Below are positions 6,670 to 7,034 of a DNA stretch of 7,034 nucleotides, piece after piece; positions within the stretch are counted from its first letter, which is position 1; each line of letters starts with the position of its first letter. The stretch lies in the NCBI GenBank assembly GCA_002308115.1, contig DBVJ01000023.1, positions 263 through 7,296 on the forward strand. The letters are read 5' to 3'. Origin of the DNA: Lachnospiraceae bacterium UBA1267 (GTDB lineage: Bacteria > Bacillota > Clostridia > Lachnospirales > Lachnospiraceae). The position numbers and the translations under genes are program-made. The notes beneath the pieces were generated by a model. That model was not told the DNA's origin, ran no database searches, and saw only the letters and a list, made by a program, of their open reading frames with translations.

Positions 6670-7034
6670 ATGGAAAACTATGACGTAATCATTATCGGAG
6701 CCGGCCCCGGCGGTATCTTCTCCGCGTATGAACTTGCGAAGAAGAGCGGGCTTCGGGTGGGCGTTTTCGAGACCGGCCACCGGCTGGAGAAGCGCTTCTG
6801 CCCGATCGACGGCAAGAAGGTCAAAAGCTGCATCAGCTGCAAACCCTGTTCCATCATGAACGGTTTCGGCGGCGCAGGCGCCTTTTCCGATGGCAAATAC
6901 AATCTGACCAATGATTTCGGCGGGTCGCTTCATGAACACATCGGAGCGGAGACCGCCATGGAACTCATGCGCTATGTGGATGACATTAACGTGGCGCACG
7001 GCGGAGCGGGCACGAAAATGTACTCCACCTCCGG
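6670..7034 (+). CDS. FAD-dependent oxidoreductase, COG2509 type (N-terminal part, truncated by window end)
   Basis: The first 121 residues of a cytoplasmic flavoprotein are visible. The N-terminus YDVIIIGAGPGG is a Rossmann FAD-binding site with G10-x-G12-x-x-G15; Glu34, at the end of the second strand (VGVFETG), should bind the FAD ribose. A cysteine cluster follows (Cys44, 54, 57, 60), then GFGGAGAFSDGK (65-76). Rossmann start, K-x-C-x-x-C-K-P-C-S-I and GAGAFSDGK together are typical of the uncharacterised COG2509 dehydrogenases, usually roughly 450-550 residues, so most of the gene is missing. The start at 6670 is set by GGAG at 6660-6663 and by the FAD motif right after it; the ATG at 6666 is in another frame and stops after five codons. 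Its terminator-separated promoter argues against co-transcription with the protease. The substrate is unknown. Confidence 0.88.
   Translation, partial: MENYDVIIIGAGPGGIFSAYELAKKSGLRVGVFETGHRLEKRFCPIDGKKVKSCISCKPCSIMNGFGGAGAFSDGKYNLTNDFGGSLHEHIGAETAMELMRYVDDINVAHGGAGTKMYSTS

Noticed and set aside
6666..6683. Alternative ATG four bases upstream of the FAD gene start
   Set aside because: It reads only five codons before a stop and is out of frame with the Rossmann motif; the spacing from GGAG to it is only 2 bases.
6650..6688. Possible 12-codon upstream ORF overlapping the FAD gene start
   Set aside because: Its only ribosome-like sequence, GGAG at 6645-6648, is a single base away from the ATG, too close to work, and the ATG lies in the predicted stem.
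6358..6999. 213-residue open frame on the minus strand across the intergenic region
   Set aside because: It runs antisense through the end of the protease, the terminator and the start of the FAD gene, and its product shows no known motif.

Overview
This window holds one very large surface-protein gene, an intergenic regulatory stretch of about 200 bp, and the start of a second gene on the same strand. The sequence points to an anaerobic Bacillota (Clostridia-like) bacterium, probably from a gut or rumen type habitat. The reasons are the cell-wall-binding type 2 (CWB2) anchor, a dockerin-like calcium module, a Big2 immunoglobulin-like domain, a C5a-peptidase/lactocepin-like subtilase and a COG2509-type flavoprotein. 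The habitat and taxon are inference. Codons end mostly in C or G.

Positions 6-6461 encode a complete 2151-residue secreted serine protease. In order it carries a signal peptide, an I9-like propeptide, an S8 catalytic domain with an intact Asp/His/Ser triad and a PA insert, a lactocepin-like Fn3 region with a dockerin-like pair of calcium loops inside it, a Big2 domain, a possible beta-propeller, a cohesin-like beta domain, a short module beginning H-D-H, and three CWB2 repeats. The expected product is a protease held non-covalently on the cell-wall polymer, with its catalytic head displayed outward on a long stalk.

Positions 6462-6669 are non-coding but structured. They hold a small hairpin, a strong rho-independent terminator that could also work on the other strand, an extended -10 promoter with overlapping dyads, and a short leader that can fold just before the next start codon. 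The second gene therefore looks independently transcribed.

Positions 6670-7034 encode the first 121 residues of a COG2509-type FAD-dependent oxidoreductase, cut by the window end. Nothing in the sequence links its job to the protease. The most notable observation is that one wall-anchored protease contains both a dockerin-like and a cohesin-like segment. I see no CRISPR array, tRNA, rRNA, insertion sequence or clearly undescribed system.
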